This document shows, piece by piece, positions 6,250 through 13,339 of a stretch of 13,686 nucleotides of DNA. The DNA lies in the NCBI GenBank assembly GCA_046349775.1, contig JAXMBS010000102.1, positions 1 through 13,686 on the forward strand. The letters are read 5' to 3'. A program made the translations under genes and the position numbers. Under the pieces are notes generated by a model. It ran no database searches and was not told the DNA's origin. It was given only the letters and a program-made list of their open reading frames with translations. Every line of letters begins with the position of its first letter. The stretch's first letter is position 1. This stretch comes from JAEUIG01 sp046349775. Lineage in GTDB: Bacteria; Planctomycetota; Planctomycetia; Planctomycetales; Planctomycetaceae.

Positions 6250-7224
6250 ATGCGTGCCACCGCCATGTCCCGCGACTCCCGGATTAAGTGGACCCTGATC
6301 GGCTTGACGGTCTGCGCCTGCGCGGCGCTGATCCGCGTCCAGGGACTCCACTTCCCGCTGGGAGATGCCCTCAGTCCGTTGCTCATCGCGGGTGTGCTGG
6401 GCGCGGTTGCGTTTTACTACCACCGCCAGCGTGAAGAGTCGTTTGTCGCCTGTGCGAACGCCCTGCTGCACGTCACGCTCTACACGGCCTGCTACTCGGT
6501 CCTGATGTATGCCGCGGCGGTGCTCAATCGGCCACTGATCGATGACTGGCTGATGACCTGCGACGCGCTGGCCCGCGTGCATGTCCCGGACATGATGGCC
6601 TGGGCTGCGGCCAACCCGCCCATCGAGAAGGCCCTGCGGATCGCCTACAACTCGCTGCTGCTGCAGACGCCACTGGTGATCGTCATCCTCGGATTCACCG
6701 GCGACCGGCGTTCGCTGGAGCAGTTTGTCCTGCAGTTCATGGTCGGAACGTGGATCTGCCTGGTGGTGTTCTGCCTGTGGCCGGCGGCGGGACCGTTCAG
6801 CGGATATGGATTCGCACCAAACGCCACGCAGGCCCGGTATCTGGAGCACTTCCACGAGTTGCGCGAGGGGGTGCGGACAGTCGTCACCTGGCGTAACGCG
6901 GAGGGGCTGATCACGTTTCCGTCATTCCATACGACTTGGGCGCTGCTGCTGGCCTGGGCGGTGCGCAAGCGGCCCTGGCTGTTCGTGCTGAGCGGGTCGG
7001 CAAACGCCGCCGTGATTCTGGCGACGATGACGACGGGCTGGCACTACTTTACGGACGTGGCCGGCGGCGTCCTGCTCGGCGGCGTGGTGATTGCGCTGAC
7101 GACGCATTCGGCCGCTGAGCTGACGGAAATGAGCCACGGCATGGTACGGCGGCTGCGACGGGTCGGCGCACCGGCGAAGCGTCGCCGCGAGGTGGCGCAG
7201 TCTGAGTCGCCCGTCGGCGTGTGA
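6250..7224 (+). CDS. PAP2/Aur1-like integral membrane phosphatase
   Basis: This 324-residue membrane protein has about eight predicted spans, with PAP2-superfamily motifs late in the chain. FPSFHTTWA (223-231, His227) and GWHYFTDVAGG (263-273, His265 and Asp269) correspond to the second and third phosphatase motifs, with the catalytic histidines on adjacent spans. The Ser-Phe-His-Thr-Thr and GWHYFTD form is closest to the PAP2-like/Aur1-Ipt1 branch, whose members transfer or hydrolyse phosphate head groups of lipids. A lipid phosphate or phosphotransferase reaction at the membrane is inferred. The C-terminal tail (from about 298) is basic and cytosolic. The start is uncertain: ATG at 6250 or 6265, or a TTG at 6193, none with a Shine-Dalgarno sequence. 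TACACT at 6228-6233 could be a -10 element, which would favour 6265. Confidence 0.82.
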   Translation: MRATAMSRDSRIKWTLIGLTVCACAALIRVQGLHFPLGDALSPLLIAGVLGAVAFYYHRQREESFVACANALLHVTLYTACYSVLMYAAAVLNRPLIDDWLMTCDALARVHVPDMMAWAAANPPIEKALRIAYNSLLLQTPLVIVILGFTGDRRSLEQFVLQFMVGTWICLVVFCLWPAAGPFSGYGFAPNATQARYLEHFHELREGVRTVVTWRNAEGLITFPSFHTTWALLLAWAVRKRPWLFVLSGSANAAVILATMTTGWHYFTDVAGGVLLGGVVIALTTHSAAELTEMSHGMVRRLRRVGAPAKRRREVAQSESPVGV

Positions 7225-7270
7225 GGGCGCACCCTTCAGTCTTCGGCGGTGAACATCTGCTCCCGCCAAA

Positions 7271-7299
7271 TTGACCGACGGCAAGGTCGGACGTACAGT
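7271..7299 (+). promoter_or_regulatory. Candidate sigma-70-type promoter of ftsH
   Basis: TTGACC (7271-7276, five of six) and TACAGT (7294-7299, four of six) are separated by exactly 17 bases. Transcription would start near 7306, leaving a leader of about 65 bases before the ftsH ATG. It is the best-formed promoter match in the window. Confidence 0.55.
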
Positions 7300-7370
7300 G
7301 AAGTTTGAGCGCGCCCGACATCTCGTTGTGTGTCGGCGCTGCCCCTGCTTTCTCCAGGTGACAATCTCCT

Positions 7371-8315
7371 ATGCCCGGCAGTCCGGCCTCCGATCCCACC
7401 CCTCCCAAGCGGCCCCGCGGCCGATCCCGGCGCGAAACCGGTCCGACCACGACGTTCTGGTACCTGATGCTGCTGGGGGTGCTGATCGCCGTGGCGATCT
7501 CCCTGTATCGCGGGAATCTGCGTGGCACGGAACTGACGTTCGGCGAGTTCACTGCCGGCGTGACGTCCGGCAAATACAACCCCGACAACGTCCACGGCCT
7601 GACGATCGGTCCGCATCTGATCACGTTCCAGAACCTGCCGCTCCCCTCCGAGAAGCAGGGACTCGCAACCAAGGCGCCTGAGGCGGAGACGAAGAGTGCT
7701 CAATCTCCGGAGACTAGCGCGTCGCCGGCGCCCGCTGTGAGCACAGACCTGCAGCGATTCCACATCCAGGTCAACGGGCTGAACGAAAGCAAGCGCCGAC
7801 CGGCCGCAGTCGCTGCTGGAGTCCAAGGGGATCGATTACCGCTTCTCGACGCCGGCGACGCCGTGGGAGGCGCTGATCTACCTGTGCATGACGCTGGTGC
7901 TCGTGCTGGTGTTCATCATGTTCTTCCGGCGGATGGGGGGCGCGGGCTCGGCGATGTCGTTCTCGCGCAGCCGCGGCCGCCTGTACGCGGAGGAAGGTCT
8001 CAAGATCACGTTCGACGACGCGGCCGGCATCGACGAGGCGGTCGAAGAGCTGCGCGAGATCGTCGAGTTCCTGCGGACCCCCGGCAAGTACCAGGCGCTG
8101 GGTGGCCGAATACCGCGCGGCGTGCTGCTCGTCGGCCCGCCGGGGACCGGCAAGACGCTGCTGGCGAAAGCGGTGGCGGGCGAGGCGGGGGTGCCGTTCT
8201 TCAGCCTGTCGGGTTCGGACTTTGTGGAGATGTTCGTCGGCGTTGGAGCGGCGCGCGTGCGCGACATGTTCGCGCAGGCCGTGCAGAAATCGCCGAGCAT
8301 CATCTTCATCGATGA
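7371..8315 (+). CDS. ftsH: FtsH N-terminal part, reading frame lost by +1 frameshift
   Basis: The ATG at 7371 (AGGTGA 9 bases upstream) opens the gene for FtsH, the membrane-bound AAA+ zinc protease. Residues 1-27 are a basic, Pro-rich cytosolic tail, 28-47 the first membrane span, and 48 to about 140 the small periplasmic domain. The latter includes a low-complexity Ala/Pro/Ser/Glu-rich linker (about 92-126) and FHIQVNGLNES (130-140). Only bases up to roughly 7800 encode FtsH. After that this frame runs on to 8315 as Ala/Arg/Gly-rich nonsense, while the true continuation (PQSLLESKGIDYRF) is in the +1 frame. If this sequence is correct, the product is a truncated, mistailed protein. The intact partner segment is listed separately. 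Confidence 0.8.
   Translation: MPGSPASDPTPPKRPRGRSRRETGPTTTFWYLMLLGVLIAVAISLYRGNLRGTELTFGEFTAGVTSGKYNPDNVHGLTIGPHLITFQNLPLPSEKQGLATKAPEAETKSAQSPETSASPAPAVSTDLQRFHIQVNGLNESKRRPAAVAAGVQGDRLPLLDAGDAVGGADLPVHDAGARAGVHHVLPADGGRGLGDVVLAQPRPPVRGGRSQDHVRRRGRHRRGGRRAARDRRVPADPRQVPGAGWPNTARRAARRPAGDRQDAAGESGGGRGGGAVLQPVGFGLCGDVRRRWSGARARHVRAGRAEIAEHHLHR
7783..7803 (+). other. Frameshift site in ftsH
   Basis: The downstream frame has a stop at 7780-7782, and the upstream frame stops looking like FtsH by about 7803, so the change of frame must fall between. One surplus base restores a single product of about 696 residues. No slippery sequence typical of programmed shifting is apparent, and the upstream frame has no early stop (it stays open another 500 bases). 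A recent mutation or a sequencing or assembly error is therefore more likely than recoding. Confidence 0.8.
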
Positions 8316-9462
8316 ACTGGATGCGCTCGGCAAGACGCGCGGCAGCGGACTGCCGGGTGGACACGACGAGCGTGATCAGACTCTCAATGCCCTGCTCGTG
8401 GAGATGGACGGGTTTTCGTCGGACCAGAGCGTGATCGTGATGGGGGCCACGAACCGGCCCGAAACGCTCGACCCGGCGCTGCTTCGTCCCGGCCATTTTG
8501 ACCGGCATGTGCTCGTCGATCGTCCCGATTACAAGGGTCGCGAAGCGATCCTGAAAGTGCACGCCGTCAAGGTGAAGCTGGAGGACGACGTCAACCTCGG
8601 CCGGATCGCGAAGCTGACTCCGGGCTTCGTCGGCGCCGACCTGGCGAACCTGGTGAATGAAGCGGCGCTGTTGGCCGCCCGCAACAACAAGTCGGCCGTG
8701 TCGATGGCGGAGTTCGAGGAGGGGATCGAGAGGGTCATTGCCGGCCTGGAGAAGACGTCGCGGATCATTCACGAGGACGAGAAACAGCGGGTCGCTTACC
8801 ACGAGTGCGGTCACGCGCTCGTCGCCTGCAGCCTGCCGCACACCGACCCGGTTCACAAGATTTCAATCATCCCGCGCGGATTCGGGGCGCTGGGTTACAC
8901 GCTCCAGCGGCCGGAGGATGATCGCCATCTCGTCACGCAGTCGGAATTGACGAACCGCATCTGTGTCCTGCTGGGAGGGATTGCGGCGGAGGAGATCGTG
9001 TACGAGGAAACGTCGACCGGTGCACAGAACGATCTGGAACGCGCGACCGATACGGCGAGGCGGATGGTGACCGAGTTCGGCATGAGCCCCAAACTGGGGC
9101 GGATGAACTACCGCGAGCAGCGGCGCGCGCTGTTCCTCGGCGGGGCGACGGCCGTTCCGGCCGATCATATGCACGCCGAAGCGACGATCCGCGAGATCGA
9201 CCTGGAGGTGAAGCGGATCATCGACGAGTGCATGCAGACGGCCCGCGATGTGCTGCTCAATCGCCGGCCTGTCCTGGAACAGATGACCGTGGAACTGCTG
9301 GAGAGTGAAGTCATGGATGGCGATCAGTTGCAGCGGATTCTCGATGCGCACAAGACCGTGCCCCAGATCATGCCGGGGACGTTCGTGGAGAAGCCCGCAC
9401 GCGAACCGGCGGTTACCGATCTGCCGGTGCCCGAACGCCGTGAGGCTGTTGAGGGAGCGTAG
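7888..9462 (+). CDS. ftsH: FtsH catalytic part (AAA+ ATPase and M41 zinc protease)
   Basis: FtsH extracts and degrades membrane and short-lived cytosolic proteins as a hexamer. In this frame (524 residues from the ATG at 7888) I see the second membrane span (1-13), Walker A GPPGTGKT (83-90), pore loop MFVGVGA (115-121), Walker B IIFIDE (138-143) and the second region of homology ending RPGHFDRHV (200-208). The protease site follows with HECGH (305-309) and the third zinc ligand Asp382 in STGAQNDLERAT. The first of the two arginine-finger positions (RPGRFDR in E. coli) is His203 here; Arg206 is kept. FtsH coding starts upstream of 7888 in this frame (from about 7800). The ATG at 7888 lies inside the second span with no well-spaced ribosome site, so it is probably not a natural start. 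The stop at 9462 faces a convergent gene. Confidence 0.92.
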   Translation: MTLVLVLVFIMFFRRMGGAGSAMSFSRSRGRLYAEEGLKITFDDAAGIDEAVEELREIVEFLRTPGKYQALGGRIPRGVLLVGPPGTGKTLLAKAVAGEAGVPFFSLSGSDFVEMFVGVGAARVRDMFAQAVQKSPSIIFIDELDALGKTRGSGLPGGHDERDQTLNALLVEMDGFSSDQSVIVMGATNRPETLDPALLRPGHFDRHVLVDRPDYKGREAILKVHAVKVKLEDDVNLGRIAKLTPGFVGADLANLVNEAALLAARNNKSAVSMAEFEEGIERVIAGLEKTSRIIHEDEKQRVAYHECGHALVACSLPHTDPVHKISIIPRGFGALGYTLQRPEDDRHLVTQSELTNRICVLLGGIAAEEIVYEETSTGAQNDLERATDTARRMVTEFGMSPKLGRMNYREQRRALFLGGATAVPADHMHAEATIREIDLEVKRIIDECMQTARDVLLNRRPVLEQMTVELLESEVMDGDQLQRILDAHKTVPQIMPGTFVEKPAREPAVTDLPVPERREAVEGA

Positions 9463-9473
9463 GTCACGCTATG

Positions 9474-9553
9474 CGTGCAGTACGGTGGGCTTTGCCCACC
9501 AATCGCAGGCAATTGTCGAGGTCCGTGCATTTCGGTGGTGGGCGCAGCCCACC
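9474..9553. repeat. Paired GGTGGGC hairpin repeat
   Basis: Two perfect hairpins with the same 7-base arms: GGTGGGC-TTT-GCCCACC (9484-9500) and GGTGGGC-GCA-GCCCACC (9537-9553), each preceded by CGTGCA (9474-9479 and 9524-9529). They fill the gap between the convergent ftsH and Gfo/Idh genes; the second runs up to the Gfo/Idh stop. This GTGGGC/GCCCAC type recurs in many bacterial genomes. Either hairpin could end transcription, though no T-run follows. Confidence 0.75.
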
Positions 9554-10546
9554 CTACACGTCCACCCAGCGGCGATTGTCCGCCGCGTCGAGCACGGCCA
9601 GGTTGACGCGCAGCGTCTGCCGCGCTTCCTCAATGGTGCAGGTCACGGGGCCTGACCCCTCAATGGCCCGCAGCGTGCGCCGCGCCTGCTCGACAAACAT
9701 GTCGTCACGCTCCAGCGTGCAGGATCCGCGCACTTCCCACTCCGCTCCGGGCTGACGCAAACTGAGCCAGCGGCTGTGATGCGCTTCCCAGCGCGTCGTG
9801 CCGGTTTCGCCGACGACGGTGATGCTGGTCTCGTTCGGCGCCTGGTACTGGTTCAGGCTGTAGGTTGCCAGTGTATCGCCGTGGCGGGCGATCAGGTTGA
9901 CCGTGTCCTCGACGGTCACGCCGTCCAGAAGCTGATGCCGGGCGTCGGCCGAGACCGACGTCGCCGGTCCGGCGATCCATTCGACGGCGTTCACCATGTG
10001 CGTCAGCGCGTCCTGGATCGCGCCGCCGCCGGTCGCCCGATCGCGATAGTAGATGTTGCGATACGCCGGCCGATACGTCGGAAAATGCTGGCCGCTGGCG
10101 ACAATCACGTGCAACGGGCGTCCGAACTCGCCACCGGCCCACGCAGCGCGCATCGCGGCGAGCATCGGATGACACCGCAGCACGTAGGCGACTCCGGCGA
10201 CGCGCGTTCGCTCTGCCACGACGGCCAGCAACTCGTCGATCCGGCCGAACGTCGTGCTGAGCGGCTTTTCGATCAGCAGGTGCGCACTGGCCTGGGCGCA
10301 CTCGATGCTCTGCGCGATGTGCAGATGGGCCGGCGTGCAGACGACCACCAGTTCGGGCCTGGCAGCAAGAGCCGTTGAGAGATCGTCAAAACATCCGCTG
10401 AGCGAGTAATTTGCCGCGATTCGGTGACGGACCTCGGGGTTGATCTCACACAGCGAGACGTCGGCGTCATCCGTCTTAAGGAAGCAGCGCAGGTGCCGCT
10501 CGCCAATCGACCCGCCGCCGATCACCAGCACGCGATGCTTGGGCAT
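9554..10546 (-). CDS. Gfo/Idh/MocA family oxidoreductase
   Basis: This 330-residue NAD(P)-dependent oxidoreductase belongs to the glucose-fructose oxidoreductase / inositol dehydrogenase family. The Rossmann loop VIGGGSIGERH (8-18) is followed by VVCTPAHLH (68-76), the diagnostic EKP (93-95) and GGGAIQDALTHMVNAVEW (173-190), in which Asp179 and His183 match the family's catalytic pair. No signal or Tat peptide is present, so it should act in the cytosol, unlike many secreted planctomycete members. The substrate is probably a sugar, polyol or derivative but cannot be named. The ATG at 10546 lies right before the first strand; no Shine-Dalgarno sequence is seen. proS lies upstream on the same strand, separated by 153 bases containing a repeat, so cotranscription is uncertain. 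Confidence 0.92.
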   Translation of the reverse strand: MPKHRVLVIGGGSIGERHLRCFLKTDDADVSLCEINPEVRHRIAANYSLSGCFDDLSTALAARPELVVVCTPAHLHIAQSIECAQASAHLLIEKPLSTTFGRIDELLAVVAERTRVAGVAYVLRCHPMLAAMRAAWAGGEFGRPLHVIVASGQHFPTYRPAYRNIYYRDRATGGGAIQDALTHMVNAVEWIAGPATSVSADARHQLLDGVTVEDTVNLIARHGDTLATYSLNQYQAPNETSITVVGETGTTRWEAHHSRWLSLRQPGAEWEVRGSCTLERDDMFVEQARRTLRAIEGSGPVTCTIEEARQTLRVNLAVLDAADNRRWVDV

Positions 10547-10557
10547 GGGAAACTAAG

Positions 10558-10667
10558 GCACGCAGATGAACGCAGATCAAAAAGATCGACGCGGATCAAA
10601 ATGGTCTGTCACCCCTCACCGCTCACGAGTTACCAAGTGTCTATCTGCGTCCATCTCTGAAATCTGC
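10558..10667. repeat. ACGCAGAT-type intergenic repeat with inverted half
   Basis: ACGCAGAT occurs at 10560-10567 and 10570-10577, with a variant ACGCGGAT at 10589-10596. Its inverse ATCTGCGT is at 10643-10650, with another ATCTGC at 10662-10667. It fills most of the gap between the Gfo/Idh start and the proS stop. Elements with this ACGCAGAT unit are widespread between genes of environmental bacteria. Confidence 0.6.
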
Positions 10668-10699
10668 AAGCTCTGCGGCCCGGCTTCTTTGTCAGGCGT

Positions 10700-12445
10700 T
10701 CATCCGACGAGCCGGCCTTGCTCGTCCTTTTTCGCAGCCAGCATCCGCAGGGCGTGCCGCGCGCCGTCCTTCACCGGCACGATCTCCGGCGCGTCGGCTT
10801 TGCGCCACTTGATCTCCACCTGCCCCTGTTGCAGTCCCTTGCCGCCGATCACGATTCGTAGCGGGATGCCGACGAGGTCGGCGTCCTTGAATTTCACGCC
10901 CGGCCGCACGTCGCGATCGTCGTACAGGACATCGACACCGGCGGCTTCGAGGTCCTTAAGGTATTGGTCGGCGACTTTGACGGTCTCCGCATCGGACGCG
11001 TTGAGCGTGACCAGCAGGACTTCATAGGGCGCGACCGCCAGCGGCCAGATCAGGCCGTTCTCGTCGTGCGACGTCTCCGCCAGCGACGCGATGATCCGGT
11101 TCACGCCGATGCCATAGCAGCCCATGATGATCGGGTGCCGTTGTTCCTTTTCGTCGAGGTACGTCGCGTTCAGCGACACGCTGTACTTCGTGCCCAGTTT
11201 GAAGACGTGGCCGACCTCGATCCCATGCACCAATTCCAGCCGATTGCCGCACTTGGGGCACGGATCGCCGTCGCCGGCGTTGCGCAGGTCGAACGTCGTC
11301 TTCAATGAGTAATCGCGGCCGAATGTCACGCCGGTCAGGTGCGCATCGGCGGCGTTGGCGCCGGTCACCGCGGCAGCGATGTGCACGACGTCATGATCGG
11401 CAATGATGTCGCACTTCAGGCCGACCGGTCCGGCAAATCCGACCGGTGCGCCGGTGACCGCCTGAATCGTCTTTTCATCCGCCAGCCTGACGTCGCCGGC
11501 GCCGAGAGCGCGGCGAATCTTGTTTTCGTTGGCCTCGTGATCGCCGCGGATCAGCACCGCGATCGGACGATCATCGGCCGAGTAGATCAGCGTCTTGATC
11601 ATCTGGTCGGGCTTGACCTTCAGCAGCTTCGCGACCTGGTCGATCGTCGTCACGCCCGGAGTAGGCACCGTCTTCAGCGCCGGTGCGTTGGCCGATGCCG
11701 CCGGAATCAGCGGCTTGCGCCCGGTCTCCGCACGTTCCAGGTTTGCCCCGTACGTGCAGTTCGCGCAGCGGACGATCCGGTCCTCGCCGTTCCCGGCCGG
11801 GACCATGAATTCGTGGGATGCATCGCCGCCAATCGGTCCGCTCTCCGCCTCAACGGCCACGTAATTGAGTCCGCACCGCGCGAAGATGCGGCAATACGCG
11901 TCGTACATCTTGCGGTACGTCTCTTCCAGCTGCGCCAGCGACGTGTGGAAGCTGTACGCGTCCTTCATGAGGAATTCGCTGGTCCGCAGGACGCCGAACC
12001 GCGGTCGCTCCTCGTTCCGGAACTTCGTCTGGATCTGGTACAGCGTCAGCGGCAGTTGCCGGTAACTGCTGACATGGTGGGCCACCAGGTCCGTGACGAC
12101 CTCCTCGTGCGTCGGCCCGAGCGCCATATGGACCTTCCGGTCGCCGCGGGCGACGAGAAAGTTGATCAGCACATTGCCGAACGCGGTCTTGCGGCCGGTC
12201 CGCTCGAACAGCTCGATCGGCTGTAGCGCGGGCATGAAGACTTCGATGGCGCCGGCCCGCTCCATTTCTTCGCGGACGATCGCTTCCGCCTTGCGCAGCG
12301 CCCGGTACCCCAGCGGCAGATAGGTGTACGCCCCCGCCATCAATTGGCGGATCAGGCCGGCGCGGAGCATGAGGCGATGGCTCGGAATCTCCGCGTCCGA
12401 CGGATCTTCCTTCATCGTGGGAATCAGCGTTTGCGTCCAACGCAC
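10700..12445 (-). CDS. proS: Prolyl-tRNA synthetase, bacterial type
   Basis: ProS charges tRNA-Pro with proline in the cytosol. The 581-residue length and order (class II core, inserted editing domain, core, anticodon-binding domain) mark the bacterial form. Visible motifs are GPTHEE (110-115), FRNEERPRFGVLRTSEF (142-158, motif 2), MGCYGIGVNRI (441-451, motif 3) and an INS/YbaK-type editing domain at about 249-389 with KTLIYS. Two CxxC pairs (CANC, 227-230; CPKC, 396-399) flank the insertion. The anticodon-binding domain follows from about 475. The start is GTG at 12445, preceded by AGGAG (12454-12458) at 8 bases; the frame is open 16 codons further but without a ribosome site. All catalytic blocks are intact. 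It is transcribed towards the Gfo/Idh gene. Confidence 0.97.
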   Translation of the reverse strand: MRWTQTLIPTMKEDPSDAEIPSHRLMLRAGLIRQLMAGAYTYLPLGYRALRKAEAIVREEMERAGAIEVFMPALQPIELFERTGRKTAFGNVLINFLVARGDRKVHMALGPTHEEVVTDLVAHHVSSYRQLPLTLYQIQTKFRNEERPRFGVLRTSEFLMKDAYSFHTSLAQLEETYRKMYDAYCRIFARCGLNYVAVEAESGPIGGDASHEFMVPAGNGEDRIVRCANCTYGANLERAETGRKPLIPAASANAPALKTVPTPGVTTIDQVAKLLKVKPDQMIKTLIYSADDRPIAVLIRGDHEANENKIRRALGAGDVRLADEKTIQAVTGAPVGFAGPVGLKCDIIADHDVVHIAAAVTGANAADAHLTGVTFGRDYSLKTTFDLRNAGDGDPCPKCGNRLELVHGIEVGHVFKLGTKYSVSLNATYLDEKEQRHPIIMGCYGIGVNRIIASLAETSHDENGLIWPLAVAPYEVLLVTLNASDAETVKVADQYLKDLEAAGVDVLYDDRDVRPGVKFKDADLVGIPLRIVIGGKGLQQGQVEIKWRKADAPEIVPVKDGARHALRMLAAKKDEQGRLVG

Positions 12446-12453
12446 CTTCAGTT

Positions 12454-12458
12454 CTCCT
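12454..12458 (-). promoter_or_regulatory. Ribosome binding site of proS
   Basis: AGGAG on the minus strand, 8 bases before the GTG at 12445. It fixes the start against a longer in-frame reading from 12493. Confidence 0.8.
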
Positions 12459-12510
12459 GTCAGATTCGGGTGTACCCTCCACGTGGCGATCACCCATCAA
12501 TTCGGGACGG

Positions 12511-12539
12511 ATTTTAGAGGGACGGGGCGGAAATCGAAA
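12511..12539 (-). promoter_or_regulatory. Candidate promoter of proS
   Basis: On the minus strand, TTTCGA (12534-12539, three of six) and TAAAAT (12511-12516, five of six) are 17 bases apart. Transcription would start near 12504, giving a leader of about 60 bases. The -35 match is weak. Confidence 0.4.
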
Positions 12540-12549
12540 GCGGAGAGGG

Positions 12550-12646
12550 TTTATGGTTTATCGTTTATGGTTGATCGAAAGAACTGGCCGCTGCTGCCTG
12601 GTTCACAAGCTCCGGCTGCGCGTAAGTCGATAAACCATCAACGATC
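12550..12646. repeat. TTTATGGTTTATCG tandem pair with distant inverted copy
   Basis: Two adjacent 14-mers differing at one base (12550-12563 TTTATGGTTTATCG, 12564-12577 TTTATGGTTGATCG) are answered by an inverted copy CGATAAACCATCAACGATC at 12628-12646. The latter matches 12559-12577 inversely at 16 of 19 positions, around a 50-base centre. The shape is that of a small REP/MITE-like element just upstream of the proS promoter region. Confidence 0.65.
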
Positions 12647-12702
12647 CCGGCGCGCCTGGATAAACCTCCCAGACACTCGCCCACCGCCGACGGTTCACCC
12701 AC

Positions 12703-13161
12703 TCACCGCCCATAGTTCCGCCGAATCTGCTCGACCCGTTTACGGTTAACGCCCATGTCCGAATACCCAACCCGCGACGCGCTGCGAATCTGGATGGCGC
12801 CGGTCGGTTCGTCCAGCAGCAGTTCGACGTCGTCTGCGAACCGGAACAGAAACGACAGGCACTCGTACCGGGCATATCCGGGTCTGGCCTCAACCAGCGC
12901 GGTTCGCGGCAGCGCTTCAATGGCCCGACGGGCGCGATCGAATGCTGCGGCGGGCGACTCGTCCTTAATCGGCAAGGCCGCGACGGCGTGCGGGCTGTCG
13001 GCGTGTTGACTGCACACGCAATTCGGCTTGGAGCCGCACGGTCGCAGCCGGCCATCGACGATTCCCAGATCCGGCCTCTGCCACGAATACACGCCCAGCG
13101 ACGCGGAATACAACAACCACGCGGCGATCGTCAGCAGCACATAGATCATGGGGCGTTTCAC
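12703..13161 (-). CDS. DUF1499 family membrane-anchored protein
   Basis: This 152-residue protein resembles the DUF1499 family of unknown function. After a short basic start, residues 6-24 form one membrane span or signal anchor. The family blocks follow: GIVDGRLRPCGSKPNCVCSQ (33-52, with the usual Cys42 and Cys48), YARYECLSFLFRFADDVELL (96-115) and IQIRSASRVGYSDMGVNRKR (123-142). The bulk probably faces the periplasm. Start choice is open: GTG at 13161 keeps the KRP charges before the span, while ATG at 13149 would begin directly in it. Neither has a clear ribosome site. It is divergent from the TPR gene at the right edge. Confidence 0.87.
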   Translation of the reverse strand: MKRPMIYVLLTIAAWLLYSASLGVYSWQRPDLGIVDGRLRPCGSKPNCVCSQHADSPHAVAALPIKDESPAAAFDRARRAIEALPRTALVEARPGYARYECLSFLFRFADDVELLLDEPTGAIQIRSASRVGYSDMGVNRKRVEQIRRNYGR

Positions 13162-13190
13162 GTGTTTTCGGTGGAGCAGAGCTGAGGGTT

Positions 13191-13256
13191 GAGGGCTAAG
13201 GGCCAGGGGAAATGGTCGCGCTCTTGTCGGCCGCCCCGCGGCCCCCCTCAGCCCTC
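13191..13256. repeat. GAGGGCTGAGGG-type inverted repeat with inner hairpin
   Basis: GAGGGCTAAGGG (13191-13202) is inverse to CCCTCAGCCCTC (13245-13256) at 11 of 12 positions, and a related GCTGAGGGTT precedes it (13181-13190). Inside the element, GGCCGC-CCC-GCGGCC (13229-13243) forms a perfect 6-base hairpin. It lies in the divergent gap between the DUF1499 and TPR genes. Confidence 0.6.
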
Positions 13257-13276
13257 CGTCGTCGCACCAACCACGT

Positions 13277-13282
13277 TACAAT
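13277..13282 (+). promoter_or_regulatory. TACAAT -10-like hexamer
   Basis: TACAAT (five of six) lies 57 bases before the ATG at 13340. A rival extended -10 (TGCCAGAAT, 13308-13316) lies closer to the gene. No clear -35 accompanies either. Confidence 0.3.
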
Positions 13283-13339
13283 TCGTTTCAGTGAATCGTC
13301 GAGCCTGTGCCAGAATCGTTTTGTGGAACCGCAGCCCCA

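Noticed and set aside
7783..7803. Programmed +1 ribosomal frameshift in ftsH
   Set aside because: No slippery run or stop codon at the site in the upstream frame, which stays open for about 500 more bases. Mutation or sequencing error is simpler.
7771..8856. 361-codon open frame antisense to ftsH
   Set aside because: Arg/His/Gln-rich translation with no motif, fully opposite the AAA+ domain. It is a composition artefact.
11339..12226. 295-codon open frame antisense to proS
   Set aside because: No domain recognised and fully within a conserved synthetase gene on the other strand.
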